From: Piper betle | Taxonomy: Eukaryota > Streptophyta > Magnoliopsida > Piperales > Piperaceae | Assembly (NCBI GenBank): GCA_033002965.1 | Contig: JAURVB010004912.1 | Location: 1 to 64,000, forward strand | DNA length: 64,000 bases | Reading direction: 5' to 3' | Shown: positions 48,818-60,412 of the stretch, one piece after another | Position numbering within the stretch: the first letter of the stretch is position 1 | Layout of the letters: each line of letters starts with the position of its first letter | Notes under the pieces: generated by a model | The model's database searches: none | The model's input: only the letters and a program-made list of their open reading frames with translations | What the model was told of the DNA's origin: nothing | Translations under genes and position numbers: made by a program

Positions 48818-49563
48818 ACTGTTAATTGGACGAGCGTTCGGCTCTCTACAACTTTTCTCGAAACTCTATATTTAAACTTTTAAGTTTGAATTCGAACTTG
48901 AATCTTATAAGTCAAGTTTGAGTAAGATAGTGTTCAACTTAATTCGATTCAATTATAACTCGAACTCGACTCGAAATCGACTGATAGTTCAACTCGAACT
49001 AGACTCAATAATATAATATAATAATACACATAATATCATTTATTTAATTAAAATATATTTAAAATTATAAATAAATATTATTATTGACTATATACCAAAT
49101 GATGGTGGTGGGGGTATTTTATTTTATATTTTATATAATTTTATCAAATCTAGGTCGTCACGATTTAGATTAAAGTTTCAGATAAAAACATTATCTGCCC
49201 CCAACTATGATTATATATATATATACATATAAGTTTCATTATAACTATTTATATTTATTTATATATAATAAAATATTAAAGTAGCATCATAGCTTAGTCG
49301 GGAGAGTCTTAGGCAGAAGAGCTGAAGGTTGTGCGGAGCCCCTGAATGAGCTAGTTTTGAGCTCGTTAAAATTAAATAGTTTAAGTGTACTTGATTTTCA
49401 ATTGAACTCGAACTACATAAAAATATTTAAATCAATTTCAAGTATTTATGTTCAAAATTCATTCGATCACGAATCGAATTTGAATGAACTTTAAATTATT
49501 TGACTCAAATTTAAACACAAGCTTAAAATTAGTTCGAGCTCGCTCCTCACTCATTTGATAGCC
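48818..49563. repeat. Third copy of the TA-flanked tRNA-like repeat
   Basis: Begins CTGTTAATTGGACGAGCG and ends CTCATTTGATAGCC. The body is CGACTCGAA-type, like 17821-18282, and it contains the tRNA-Phe-like segment at 49284-49331. It was inserted into the duplicated PGIP promoter. Confidence 0.6.
49284..49331 (+). pseudogene. tRNA-Phe-like 5' segment
   Basis: ATAGCTTAGTCGGGAGAG and CTGAAGGTT match the D-arm, anticodon-arm 3' side and variable region of plant tRNA-Phe. GAA is kept at the anticodon position. The T-arm and acceptor 3' strand are absent, so it is not a working tRNA and is probably the head of a SINE-like repeat. Confidence 0.6.
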
Positions 49564-49950
49564 GACATTCACTGCATGAATCACATCGGTGGTTGTCGGA
49601 GAGGATGGACCGGAATCTATGCAAGTTGCCTGGTGGGACTCTCCAAAGAACACGTTTTTCTTGCCCAAATTGGCTTTTTTAATCATTTTTTTCAGTTTTT
49701 ATTCAGAATTTTAAGTTGCAAAAATCCTTATAATTTTTAGAAAAATATCGTGGGTAATATGGTTGTACTAGTTTCATTGTGCTGTTATGTTAAGGACCAA
49801 TAAAAACAGATGAAATGGAAAGATTGTTATTTTATAAAAAAAACCTTATTATAAGAAAATATATTTTGAATTTTTCCCTTATAAATCTATATAATAAAAG
49901 TTTATTTGGCGTGTTAGCATATATATCCACGCCATATTTTGGCTAGTTTG

Positions 49951-50690
49951 AAATTCTCAACATAATATAATTTCATGGCTTAAATAATTTATTTTTGAAT
50001 ATTTATTTATTATTATCAAAACAAGGAATCAAGGTGGGAAATTGGATGTCATAATTTGCGTACTAGAGTTCAAAACTCAAAAAAGCATAGATATAGTTGA
50101 TACATTTATAAACTAATTAGTCAAAGGCTCATGTGAAAGTGATGCCCGTTGAAAACTCTGCCAAATTTATTAATTTGTTTTTAATATTTGAAGAGTCCAG
50201 AGGATTTATAAGTTTAAAAGTTTACATTAAAAGTTGGTAAGGTTAAGTGATATATTAGATGAACCTCAAAGTCAATGAATGCTTCTCTTTGGGTATGTTG
50301 GTGTAGCAAATCCTCAAGTTATTATTGAAAAATCAACTAGTAAACAAAATATATTTTTCAAGTTACATTATTCAGCAATATTATCTTTTGTTGATTTATC
50401 TATCACATAAGTTTCTTATCTTTCATCCATCTACCCCAACAATGAATGCATTTAAAACTTATTAATAATATATATTAATGATTAACATGTGAAGATAGTT
50501 TAAAAAATATTACTAATTATTATTTTTAAATAATAATAAAAAATATATATTTAGATTTGACAAAAAAATCTATTTTTTAGAAGTCTATAATTATATATAA
50601 ATATTAAAAGTAATTTTTTAATTTTATATTATAAGTAATAGTCTTAATTGAGTACGTAGGTAATAAGTAAAAATTTTTAATTCAAGTAAA
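49951..50690. other. AT-rich intergenic DNA
   Basis: No gene or repeat recognised. Confidence 0.45.
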
Positions 50691-51558
50691 ATTTTAGTAA
50701 TTAAACAGAATTGATTTTCTTAATAATAATTAAGTAAAAAAATAATTATGTGAATATCTTAAATTAAATATGGAATAATAAGCAACAAAATTTTCTTCGA
50801 ATAATATGATTATTAATAAACAAATTCATTATTTTTTTAAAAATTCTTAATTTGGGTAGAATTATATTCCGTCATTTTTATAATAAAAAAGGATAATAAT
50901 AATTTTAAATTAAGTAAGTATATTAATAAGCCCCTAAATTTATTATGGATCAGAATTGACAATATGCAAGAGAGCTAAAAAAAAATTAAAATTTTAATCT
51001 AAAGCAACAAAGGGTTGATTTAGTAATGAGATTGGATCATTTATAGTTAATTATTTATGAACACGTACGTCATTCTTATGTACGATCACATGTTTGCTCT
51101 GGTGCTAAAGATGGCAGCGTCTTTTATGGTTCGCGTCGCCAGCATAAACTGAATGTACGGCCACGTGTTTGCTCTGGTGCTAAAGATGCACGCCCTCTGT
51201 GGTTGGTATCGCTAGCCTGACTCGACAAGTCGCCCTCCTTGGAGTGTACTTCGAGCAATCGTTTTATTTTTACCCTTCTTTCAAATTAACGAGCAGTAAA
51301 AAATATATGTGGGACCTCTAGGTGTCAATATTATTTCACTTGTGAACAATTTCAATCTCGTGACTAATTTTATGCGTTAATTAAATATAGCAATTCTTTT
51401 CATACGTGGTATCATTTTAGAGTTTCTTTGACCGGTTGGGCATAAAAAATATAATATATATATATATAGGAAAATGATAAATGGTCCCTTTTAAAATAAA
51501 TTTAACATGATGCGCAAATTAATGAACATAATCTTCTCTCTGTCTCTTCTAATGGTTC

Positions 51559-52293
51559 CATGGTTATAAAAATTAGAATCGGAATCGGAATCGAAATCGG
51601 TTTTTGAGGGAGTCATTGAATCGGATCGAATCGGTCTAAATTGGTTAGGAATAGGTTCAGTTGAATCGGCTCAAATCGGTCTTATATAAAAATTTTAACT
51701 TAGTCAAAATTGGTAGGTTATTATTTATAAAATATGTCATTTTTATGTTAAGATGTGTATTATATTTTATAATATTTTTTTCATAATTTTTTTAGATTTT
51801 ATTTGAATTATTTAGAGTTAGTTATTATTTTTAACTCGAGTCGAAGTCGAGTCAACTTTTAATTATAAGAATGCCACCTACAGTTTTTCTTCCCCCCTCC
51901 CCCTTCTCTCCCTGGCGCCGCCATCACCCTCGCCCTATTGACACACCCCCCCCCCCCCACCCTCCCACCCTCCCACCCCGCCCTGTCGCTGCCTTGTTGC
52001 CACGTCACCTGTTGCCCCATCGCCGCCCTCGCCGCCCTGTCCTCACCCCGCTGTCATTGCCCCCCTAGCCCCTTGCCCTGGTCGCCCATCACCACCCTTG
52101 CCGCCTCCCTGCCGCCATCTCGAATCAACTCAAATCAGCCAATTCTGGAATTTGCTCGAATCAGTTCAAATCGGTCGATTCACTAATTGGTTCGAGCCAA
52201 ACACTGATTTATCATATTTTTTGATGCGGATTACCTCCGATCCGATTTAAATCAGCCGATTTTGAGTAGAATCGACCGATTTTTGCAATCCAG
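51559..52293 (+). mobile_element. hAT-type non-autonomous element 4
   Basis: 735 bp, left end CATGGTTATA, right end GCAATCCAG, perfect 8-bp target duplication AATGGTTC (51551-51558 and 52294-52301). The tandem copy at about 53955 reads TCTAATGGTTCTATAA with no insert, a precise empty site. Confidence 0.92.
51831..51878 (+). promoter_or_regulatory. Dyad cassette in hAT element 4
   Basis: TTAACTCGA (51831-51839), 7 bp, TCGAGTCAA (51847-51855), 17 bp, GCCACC at 51873. Confidence 0.7.
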
Positions 52294-52436
52294 AATGGTT
52301 CTATAAATTTCATAAAAAATAACTTAAAAATGCTAATGCTTTAAATAAAAAGAAAATTGTCTAGACAAATTCTTTTTTCTAAGAGGCAACTTCTTACGCA
52401 AAAACACGTACACAACCCCACACCTACACACTCACC

Positions 52437-53169
52437 CATAGTTGTAGAAATCAGCTGATTTTATGTGGAATCGAATGATTTTATTCGGCTAGGTACAAAA
52501 CCGAGTCAAACTGATAGCAAATTATTTTAGTAAAAAATCTGACCAAGAATCGGCCGATTTGAGCCGATTCTGACCCCGAATCAACGACTACCAGAATCGG
52601 CTGATTCAGGACAACGTGGAGGGGGGAGGGGGGGGGGTGGCGACTATCGGAGAAGGCAGTCAGGCTTGGGTGAGGGCGAATGAGGGAGAAGGAAGGGGGA
52701 AAAAGAGGACAACGACGTAAGGGGCCGGGGAGAGGGGTGGTGACGATGGGGGATGGGGGATGGGGGACAGGCAGGGAAGGCAGGGGGCGGGTGAGATTGC
52801 CAGGAGGGGGGCTGGGGGCATTGGGCGGGAGCAATGGAAAAGAAGGGCGGCGTCGAGGGTTTTGGGGAAGAAAAAGAAGTGTCGGGGGGAAAGAAATGGG
52901 TCGGTGGCATTCTTGTAATTAAAAATTGACTCAACTTTCACTCGAGTAAAAAATAATAACTAACTTCAAATATTTTTAAAAAAATCCAAAATATAAGACA
53001 AAATATAATAAATACTGTAACATAAAAATAACATATTCTATAATTAATAACCCACCAATTTTAACCAATTAAAGTAAACCAATTCTTGTCTGATTTTGAA
53101 TAAATTGGTACGATTCAATGACTTCGTTTCAATCCAATTCAACACCTGATTTCGATATTTTCAACTATG
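52437..53169 (-). mobile_element. hAT-type non-autonomous element 5
   Basis: 733 bp, opposite orientation to element 4 and only 143 bp from it. Ends CATAGTTGTA...TTTTCAACTATG. Target duplication is CACTCACC / TACTTACC (6 of 8). The tandem copy at about 54105 reads CACTCACCCACAAGACCAACC without insert, supporting this site. The G-rich block 52620-52880 is the C-rich block of the other strand. Confidence 0.85.
52903..52950 (-). promoter_or_regulatory. Dyad cassette in hAT element 5
   Basis: Arms at 52926-52934 and 52942-52950 with a 7-bp spacer and two mismatches. 17 bases separate the dyad from the complement of GCCACC at 52903-52908. Confidence 0.65.
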
Positions 53170-53305
53170 TACTTACCCATTGAACCAACCTTACACAATA
53201 CAACAACTCGAATGTGGTATTGAATTCCCCACTTTGCATAGATCTTCTATTCACAACATTTCAACAAATTTGGTGTTGGAAAAATTTAGTGTAACTATCA
53301 CTAAA

Positions 53306-54218
53306 CAAATAATAATTAATTAAAAAATTAATTATGTGAATATCTTAAATTAAATATGCATTAATAAGCAATAAATTTTAATCCAAATAATATGATTATT
53401 AATATAAAAAATTCATTATTTTTTTAAAATTCTTAATTTGGGTAGAATTATACTCAATCATTTTTATAATAAAAAATAATAATTGAAATTAAGTAAGTAT
53501 ATTAATAAGCCACTAAATTTATTGTGGATCAGAATTGACAATACGCAAGATTGAAAAATAAGGAGAGCGAAAAAAATTAATATTTTAATATAAGCAACAA
53601 GGGTTGATATATTAATGTGATTGGACCATTTCTGACTCGACAAGTCGCCCTGTTTGTAGCCAAGTTCGAGTAATCATTTTATTTTTTTCCTTCTTTCAAA
53701 TTAACGAGCGGTAAAAAAATTATGTGGGACATCTAGGTTTCAATATTATTTAACCTGTGAACAATTTCAATCTCGTTACTTATTTTATGCGTTCATAAAA
53801 TATAACAATTCTTTTCATACGTGGCATCATTTTAGAGTTTCTTTCACTGATTGGGCAAAAAATATATAATATATAAATAGGAAAACGATGAATGGTCCCT
53901 TTTATAATAAATTTAACATGACACGGATTAATGATCGTAATCTTCTCTTTCTCTTCTAATGGTTCTATAAATTTAATAAAAAATAAATTAAAAATTTTAA
54001 ATGCTTTAAATAGGAAGAAAATTTTCTAGACAAATTCTTTTTTTCTAAAAGGCAACTTCTTATGCACAGACACGTACACAACCTCACACCTACACACTCA
54101 CCCACAAGACCAACCTTACACAAGACAACTACTCGAATGTGGGATTGAATTCCCCACTTCTTATAGAACCCATAGATCTTCTATTCACAGCATTTCAACA
54201 AATTTGGTGTCAGAAAAA
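53306..54218. repeat. Tandem duplication, copy 2 (no insertions)
   Basis: Matches 50691-53305 minus hAT 4 and hAT 5. At its right end it runs into the second ALG11 copy. Confidence 0.85.
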
Positions 54219-55165
54219 TTTAGTGTTCAAATCAGATATATAGATAACGCAAAAGAAGTTGACAACATCTTGGAAGCATGCCTACCTGTAATTTGAGAGT
54301 CATTATTATACATCAACTACCTGTCCTGGACACAAGAAACCAAATCTGCGCTAATGGTAGGGTAATGGGTGTAGCAGATGACCTTGCTGCCAAACAAACG
54401 AGCTATTGGATAGGTGAAAGCATAACCGCTGCTGTCGAAGTAAAACAAAGGAGTAAACGTGGATAAAGACTCCCACGAAAGATAAACTGAACCTAAACTC
54501 TGTCCGATCATAGTAAAATGGGGATAAGTGCCTTCCTCAATCCACTTCCTTTTTTTCAACACGCTCAAACTAGAAGAAAAACAAAACATCGTACATGGAG
54601 ATAAACATCCATAAATTCATGGTTTTAAAGGAATACGCAATCACCTATGACAGCAAAAAGGATGTCATTGCAGAAACCAACTGCTCATTTGTACCACGCC
54701 AACACTGTTTATTAACAGAGAAGAATACAAACATAAACAATTAGGATACAAAATTGCTACTCTTCCATATATTAGGCAATTGAAACTCTTGAACAACCTG
54801 GTATGGATAAAAGTTACATATCAAAAGGTTGTTATAATTTTACAACAGCTCAAGGCAACCAAAGTATAGATTTTAACAAAAAATCACAAAAATAGATGAT
54901 GAATGCCAATTGAGGCTAGTCAATCTCTACAACTTTCAGTGACACCAATACATCTATCATCTTGCAAGCAACTTATTATCATGAAAAATTGAATGCCAAG
55001 AAAAAAACTCATATAAGAAAAAATAAAACTATACATGGTTTGATGAAAGAATCAATTAAATATTGGGCAAGAAGGGAAGCTTGATGCCGAACCGATTGAG
55101 CACACGGGCAGCAAGGCTCTCGGATGAAGCTTCATTGCCAGTGTAAATGGCAATATCCAGGTTCA
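54219..55165 (-). pseudogene. ALG11: ALG11 partial copy
   Basis: Matches 40385-41345 of the larger ALG11 copy, intron included. It keeps the first-exon end ([18 protein letters not shown]) and a clean second exon ([39 protein letters not shown]). Second-exon frame breaks of the larger copy are not present here. The N-terminal anchor and everything after SCVQDR are missing, so no enzyme can be made. Its donor after the second exon is a normal GT. Confidence 0.87.
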
Positions 55166-56468
55166 ACGCTATAACAAACATAAACACTAACCAGTAAAAA
55201 TCAAAAGAAATGTGAGCAAACAACCACTTTCCAAACAGCAACCAAACTACACAAATAACTAGTTTTTTTGCAAATCAATCCTGTACCCAAGATTCTAAAC
55301 CAACTCGAAAATTCCTAAGCAATATCAACGTTGAATCCACAAAGAGACATACAAAAAGCACCATGATCCTAATAATATACATAAGAAGCCAACAAAAGCA
55401 CCAAGTCAGAAATCAGATTACTACTTACCAGCTCCTAATTGAAGAGAATAAGAAGCCAAAAAACAAGAAAATTAATACGCACAGTCCCTCAACTTCACAA
55501 GATGTAGTTATGCACACGAACTCATAAAAAGATGATTACAATCTACAGCTCGATCTTACAAAACAACTGCTTGTTACTTACAACCACAGGTCAACCGTTG
55601 ATTTTTCTAAAAGTTTTGAGACCTTCACAAATGTGTGGACAAAAGGTTATTTTACATAAATATCAAAGGGCTTCTTTCATCCCAAACTTAAGACTTGAGA
55701 ATCAAATCACCTCAAATATTCGTTTAACACGAGTCTGGATAGCTCTGTTCAAAGCTCAGACTAAAATAGACCAACGTATACCGGCCAAACAGGTGTTGGA
55801 CTATACGAGCGCAAGTTGCGACTACTAATGAACAAATAACCAAACAGTAGTAGTACACTAATAAAATTCTCCATCAAACAAAGGGCTAAAATTTATCTCA
55901 AAAATAAATAACTTAGTAAAAGGACCAAGACAGTACATTGGCATAATAGTACTGCTACTACTAAGCATCTCCATCAAACAAAGGCTATTAATCTCAAAAA
56001 TCAAAAGCACGCCAGCTCAGTAAGGGGAAGATCAAAATGAAAAAAGCATAAAACATAGTAACGTTCTAATCAAAATTTTAACACAACTATACATAGTTAG
56101 AGAACTGAATTTGTAACCTCAAATCTCATATTCACCAATTTGAAACAAAGAACATAAAAGTAAGATCATCCAAATGACAAACTCCACTCGCAAGGAAAAA
56201 ATAATTCACTCTGTAACCAACATTTAAATGAACATAATTGTCACTACGAATCTAATCGTTACTAATGACCCTCCAAAACTTCAGACAAAAAATACCCAAT
56301 AATTGACAATAAATAAATAAATAAATAAATTAGGAGCATTAATATTCCAACAAAGGCGAAAGACGCACACCAATAAAACGTGGTAAATTGAGACCTTTAA
56401 TCACAGAGATACCTCTTACTGTCCTGCGTTAAATGTGGGGGAAGAAGGAAGTGTGAAGGGAGACTTAC
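55166..56468. other. Intergenic or intron-like sequence
   Basis: A-rich sequence on the plus strand. If the candidate exon at 56469-56658 is real, this would be its first intron. No coding similarity recognised. Confidence 0.4.
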
Positions 56469-56658
56469 AGGAGCAAAATGGTGCTGCGGTGAAGTGTGAC
56501 GGGGAGGGAACGTAATCGATGACGAAGGATAAGACCGCACAGCCGCTCAAGTCTCCAAGGGGCCAATAAGAGTAGCCGCCAGCCGTCGGAGGCGAGGCCG
56601 GCGGTTGGAGAGGGTGGTAGGTACAAGCGTAAACGAGCCGAGCATAGAGCTGAGCCAT
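56469..56658 (-). CDS. Candidate first exon of an unknown gene
   Basis: ATG at 56658 (MAQLYARLVYACTYHPLQPP...), a frame rich in Pro, Tyr and Cys for 63 codons, then an excellent donor CCT|GTAAGT at 56469. Its composition is more GC-rich than the surroundings. I do not recognise the product. The only downstream coding similarity on this strand is the truncated ALG11 copy 1.3 kb away, so it may be an orphan first exon or the start of a chimera. Confidence 0.3.
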
Positions 56659-56689
56659 GTTTTTTAATTTGATTTTATTTTTAACAAGT

Positions 56690-57121
56690 ATATTTGGGTT
56701 TATTAAGGTGTTCGAGAAGTTTTGAAGTATAAAGGTCAAGGTCGAACTCGTCTAAAATTTATAATATTTAGACTTAGTTTGCATTCAGTTAGCTATATTT
56801 TTTAGGTAAGTTAAAGCCGAGCTTGAACTTATATAAAATCAAAATTTTCTTTCCAATACTATATAAGTTCAATGTGATCATCAATAATATTGACGAGCCA
56901 AGTTGAGCTAAGTATTTTTTCAAGTTTGAATACATCGAACTTGAATTTCAAGCCAAGCAGAACCGAACACTCCTTAGTTCAAGCTCTCTTCGTTGTTTAA
57001 CAAGCTATCAATTTCAAACCGAATATTTTTTCGAACATAAAATTAAAGAACATGAGTTCAAGCCAAATCGAGCCATATGTAAAATACTTGCGAACATGTT
57101 TGGCTTGTTTACATCCCTAGT
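56690..57121. repeat. Degenerate CGAACTTG-type repeat
   Basis: Scattered GAGCTTGAAC, CAAGTTTGAAT and CAAGCCAAGC units and an end TTTACATCCCTAG resemble the TA-flanked repeat family in reverse. Confidence 0.4.
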
Positions 57122-57474
57122 GGTAGGCAAACCCTCGTTGGGGGTGGTTTAATACCCGTGCCATAACTCACGGCAATTGGATCTTTTTACTGTATAATTT
57201 TTTTATTTTAAAAGTCTATATTCATAATATTTAAAAGTAATCTAATAAATGATTAATTATAAATGAAGTTTATAATATTAATTTAACATGATTATCTTAA
57301 ACATTGACGTTATATATATCAATTTTACATACTTATCAACTTTTTATAATTTTATAAAATGTCGTATGAATTTTATATTTATCAATTTTTTGTGTATATG
57401 TAAAAATTTACATATTATACAATATTTTGAATTTATCTTTATTAAGAGATTTTTATTCATAATAAATTATTAAG

Positions 57475-59010
57475 TGTGGGTCCAGAAGTAACCACATTTG
57501 AGAAACCCTAAGAATAAAAGAGAATCCAAAAAATCAATACTATCTTCAATGTGTAAAAAAGAGAATGAATTTTCATGAAAAGTTAATTTCCACAAATTAC
57601 CTTCATTAACACTTAAACATCTTTTTACTTCATATTATTTATCTTCTAAGATGACGTGAGGTTAAAAGTTACTAAGAATTTGCACCTCGACATGATATTG
57701 ACCGACTGCAAGGTCTTGCGATAAACTATATATTTGTTTGCACAAGATTTGCACAAATCCAGTTACATGGATAATACTTATCCAGTTACGTGGATAATTT
57801 CTACGCCTTAGAGAAAAGTCATGGTGGTTCTAAGATAAGAAAGCGAAGATCAGAATTGTTGGTGTGGATTTTGGGGGCTTGAAGTGAAGAACTAAAAATG
57901 GTTGGATGGGTGAGGATTGACTGTAATAAGGAATTATACAGGGGAGTATTCTATAAAAGGAGTACATTAACACGAAGAAAGGGGGCTGGTTGAATTGAAG
58001 AAAAAAGAGAAAAAAACAGAACTGAGAAGAAAGAGAAGGGGAGGAGCCCCTCGCTGGAGATCTATCTCGGGCGACCCATTCATCGACGTTTTGAGGTCCA
58101 ATACTCTTAAAGATAGTCTCGCTGCAATCGTGCAGCATTAATGCCGCCGCAACTTGTTGTTGTTGATAATTCTACAAAAGAGTTATTATTCTTTACCTTT
58201 TATATTGAGTTTTTATCATGTTGTGAGTAATTTTTATTTAAAATTTATTAGTTTAAAATTTTATTAGATATTATTAATAATGCGATAAATTATTTTGATT
58301 TTGGTATAAAAAGTGCTAATTAATGTTGTTCAAGCAGAGTATAAGAGTTAGAAGACGACCCAAAATTAATTCAGATCGGGCCAAAAAGTATGACCTGGAA
58401 ACTGCAGCGAGCGCTCGAGCATTGGGAACAGAGTGCTCAAGCGCTTCCTTTCTGTTAAGAAAGTGTTATGGCTGAGAGTTGAGCACTCGAGCCTTGGCAA
58501 CGGGAAAAATTATTTTAAGTAATTCACATATGAAATATAAATATACTCATGTGTATTAGGTAACTGTTAAGGGCAAAACTTAAAGTATCATTTTGCATAC
58601 ATAATTTCATAGAAATATAGAAGTTGGGTGCGAGTGATAAGTTTATAATGAGTCAGGAGATGTCGTAAATAATTAATTCCCGTAGTTAATGATTCAAATG
58701 TACAATTCATAGATAGAAGTTATAACTTTAATCATAAAGAGTAGTAGGTGACACTGAAAATCCTAAGTTTGTCGTCTTGAAGTTAATATTAAATTTAAAT
58801 ATTATATTTTAAATCAGTTTAGGTTTAATCCATAATTTAATCACTATTTGAATTTATTTCTATTTAAATATAATTAATTAAATTAGTTTTAGAAATTGAG
58901 AATTTCTAATAATAATTCATCGTAAAATGATACTTTATTATTATTTTTATTACGTGATTCGGTACATGCACTTGCGTTATAATTTACATATCTAACGGTT
59001 CACCCCCCGC
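57475..59010. repeat. LTR-like remnant
   Basis: Starts TGTGGGTCCAGAAG, has a TATAAAAGG box at about 57953, a purine-rich stretch, and AGCCCCTCGCTGGAGAT at 58044 that recurs in altered form at 59131 (AGCCCCTCACCGGAGA). This layout looks like U3-R of a long LTR. Boundaries are not defined and no coding domain is present. Confidence 0.35.
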
Positions 59011-60412
59011 TAACTAATAAAGGTCTCCTGCTGCCTTAAAGCGTCGGAATAGAAGCCTTGCCATTCCCAGGTTTTGTTTTTTTTAAAAGTTTTTGCAGGG
59101 TTGGATGAAGCATAAGCTAGTCAAAGAATAGGAGCCCCTCACCGGAGACGTTACTCCCGCGACCCTCTTCAACACCTGGTCGAAGCCAATCTCGTCCCGG
59201 ATCAGACCAAGTAGAGTCCTGTCGAAGTTTGACGCCGTCGCAGCCGGAAAAAATCACGAAGATATTGATCGGAGCAGGGGAAGAAGAGACCCTGTCATTG
59301 CCCTGTTTTGAGCTGCCAAAGAACCTAACGCTGCTGTTGCTTGGGAGGAAGAAAGCTTGCACCTGCCAGAGCCCTCCCGTTGAGTGCTGCCGGAGTTGGA
59401 CCATTACTGCATCGCTGCACCCTTGGCCACTGTTCTGAAGGTCGTCATCATGGGGGTTTGGAGATAAGTAACACATCCTTTGCCGGAGAGCTGCTGCCGG
59501 GAGACGCCCCGATGCTGCTACACTGACACGAAGGTGCTGTTCCACCGGAAGATTACTGCCTTGCTGTTGTAGGAAGAAGGACACCCAAGACCACCGGCGT
59601 GGACTTCGGAGTGGCCGGAACACAACACAACCCAGACTTGCCAAGAATTTTGCCAAGAGGTGGTGAGAGAAGTATAGGAGAAAGCAGAGCAGATAACAGC
59701 AGCGGGAGACAGCATTTGCGGCCGATTTCCGACCAACGCCAGTCGTCCCCGGCCCCGAAGTGGCATCAAAATTGAAGATGGTGAAGTGATCTACAAACGA
59801 AAATTAAGTTTCCCTGGAATCGGAAGCCACCGTCGCCGGAAAAAATTCAGGAAATGACCCATTGGATAAGGTGAAAACAGAGGAGATAGCAGCAGAAAAC
59901 AGCCGCGGATAGCGGAATTTGTTGACGTTTTCCAACCAACTCCGGTCGTTCCCCTGAAGTGGTGTCCAAAGTGAATCCCTCTAAGCAATCTACAAACGCA
60001 AATCGTGTACTTTCTGAGTTCATCACATGCGTCGCCGGGGAAAAATCAGAAATTTGCTGATTGGAGAAGGTGAAAACAGAGGAAGTATTGAACGAAGAAG
60101 GTATCATTGATTTTTTTGGAGCCGAGCCAAAGGAAGGAGTGCCCAAGCCCTTTGTTGGAGTCTACTATTACCATAGCAAGAGAGCTGGTGTCCTTTTACC
60201 TCATAAAGTCAGAATCTTACCGTGATGTAGCCGGAATTTGGCTGAGTGCTGCTGCTTCACGATGAAACAGAGTCCGACTTCTGCCATGGGAAAAATCCAC
60301 CCCAATTACCGCCCCGTCGAGGCGAATTGACTACTGGAGTCAGAATACTGCCTTCCAAGTATTGTCTCTTATTGGATTAGACGTCGACCAGCCGCCGGAA
60401 CTCCGTTGTCGT
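59011..60412. repeat. Retroelement leader-like sequence with internal repeats
   Basis: Contains the recurring unit GGTGAAAACAGAGGA near 59870 and 60069 and CTACAAACG near 59791 and 59991, with CCGCCGGAA-type segments. Open frames on the minus strand have no known motif. Probably the non-coding part of an LTR element. Confidence 0.35.

Larger units (their letters stand above)
48729..49950. repeat. Tandem copy of the PGIP 6 start and promoter
   Basis: 48729-48817 repeats 48004-48085, including the ATG and about eight codons of PGIP 6. 49564-49950 continues the match to 48090-48725. A 746-bp repeat (48818-49563) separates the two parts. The duplicated unit is about 725 bp and carries no further gene body. 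Confidence 0.8.
50691..53305. repeat. Tandem duplication, copy 1 (carries hAT 4 and 5)
   Basis: Without its two insertions it matches 53306-54218. It also has about 150 bp near 51060-51210 that copy 2 lacks, with the segment GTTTGCTCTGGTGCTAAAGATG present twice (near 51092 and 51167). Confidence 0.85.

Noticed and set aside
49284..49331. Functional tRNA-Phe gene
   Set aside because: Only the 5' part matches. The T-arm and acceptor 3' strand are absent and it sits inside a repeat.
59117..59656. 179-codon frame on the minus strand as a gene
   Set aside because: It lies in a repeat-bearing leader-like region, shows no known motif, and the internal repeats cross its boundaries.
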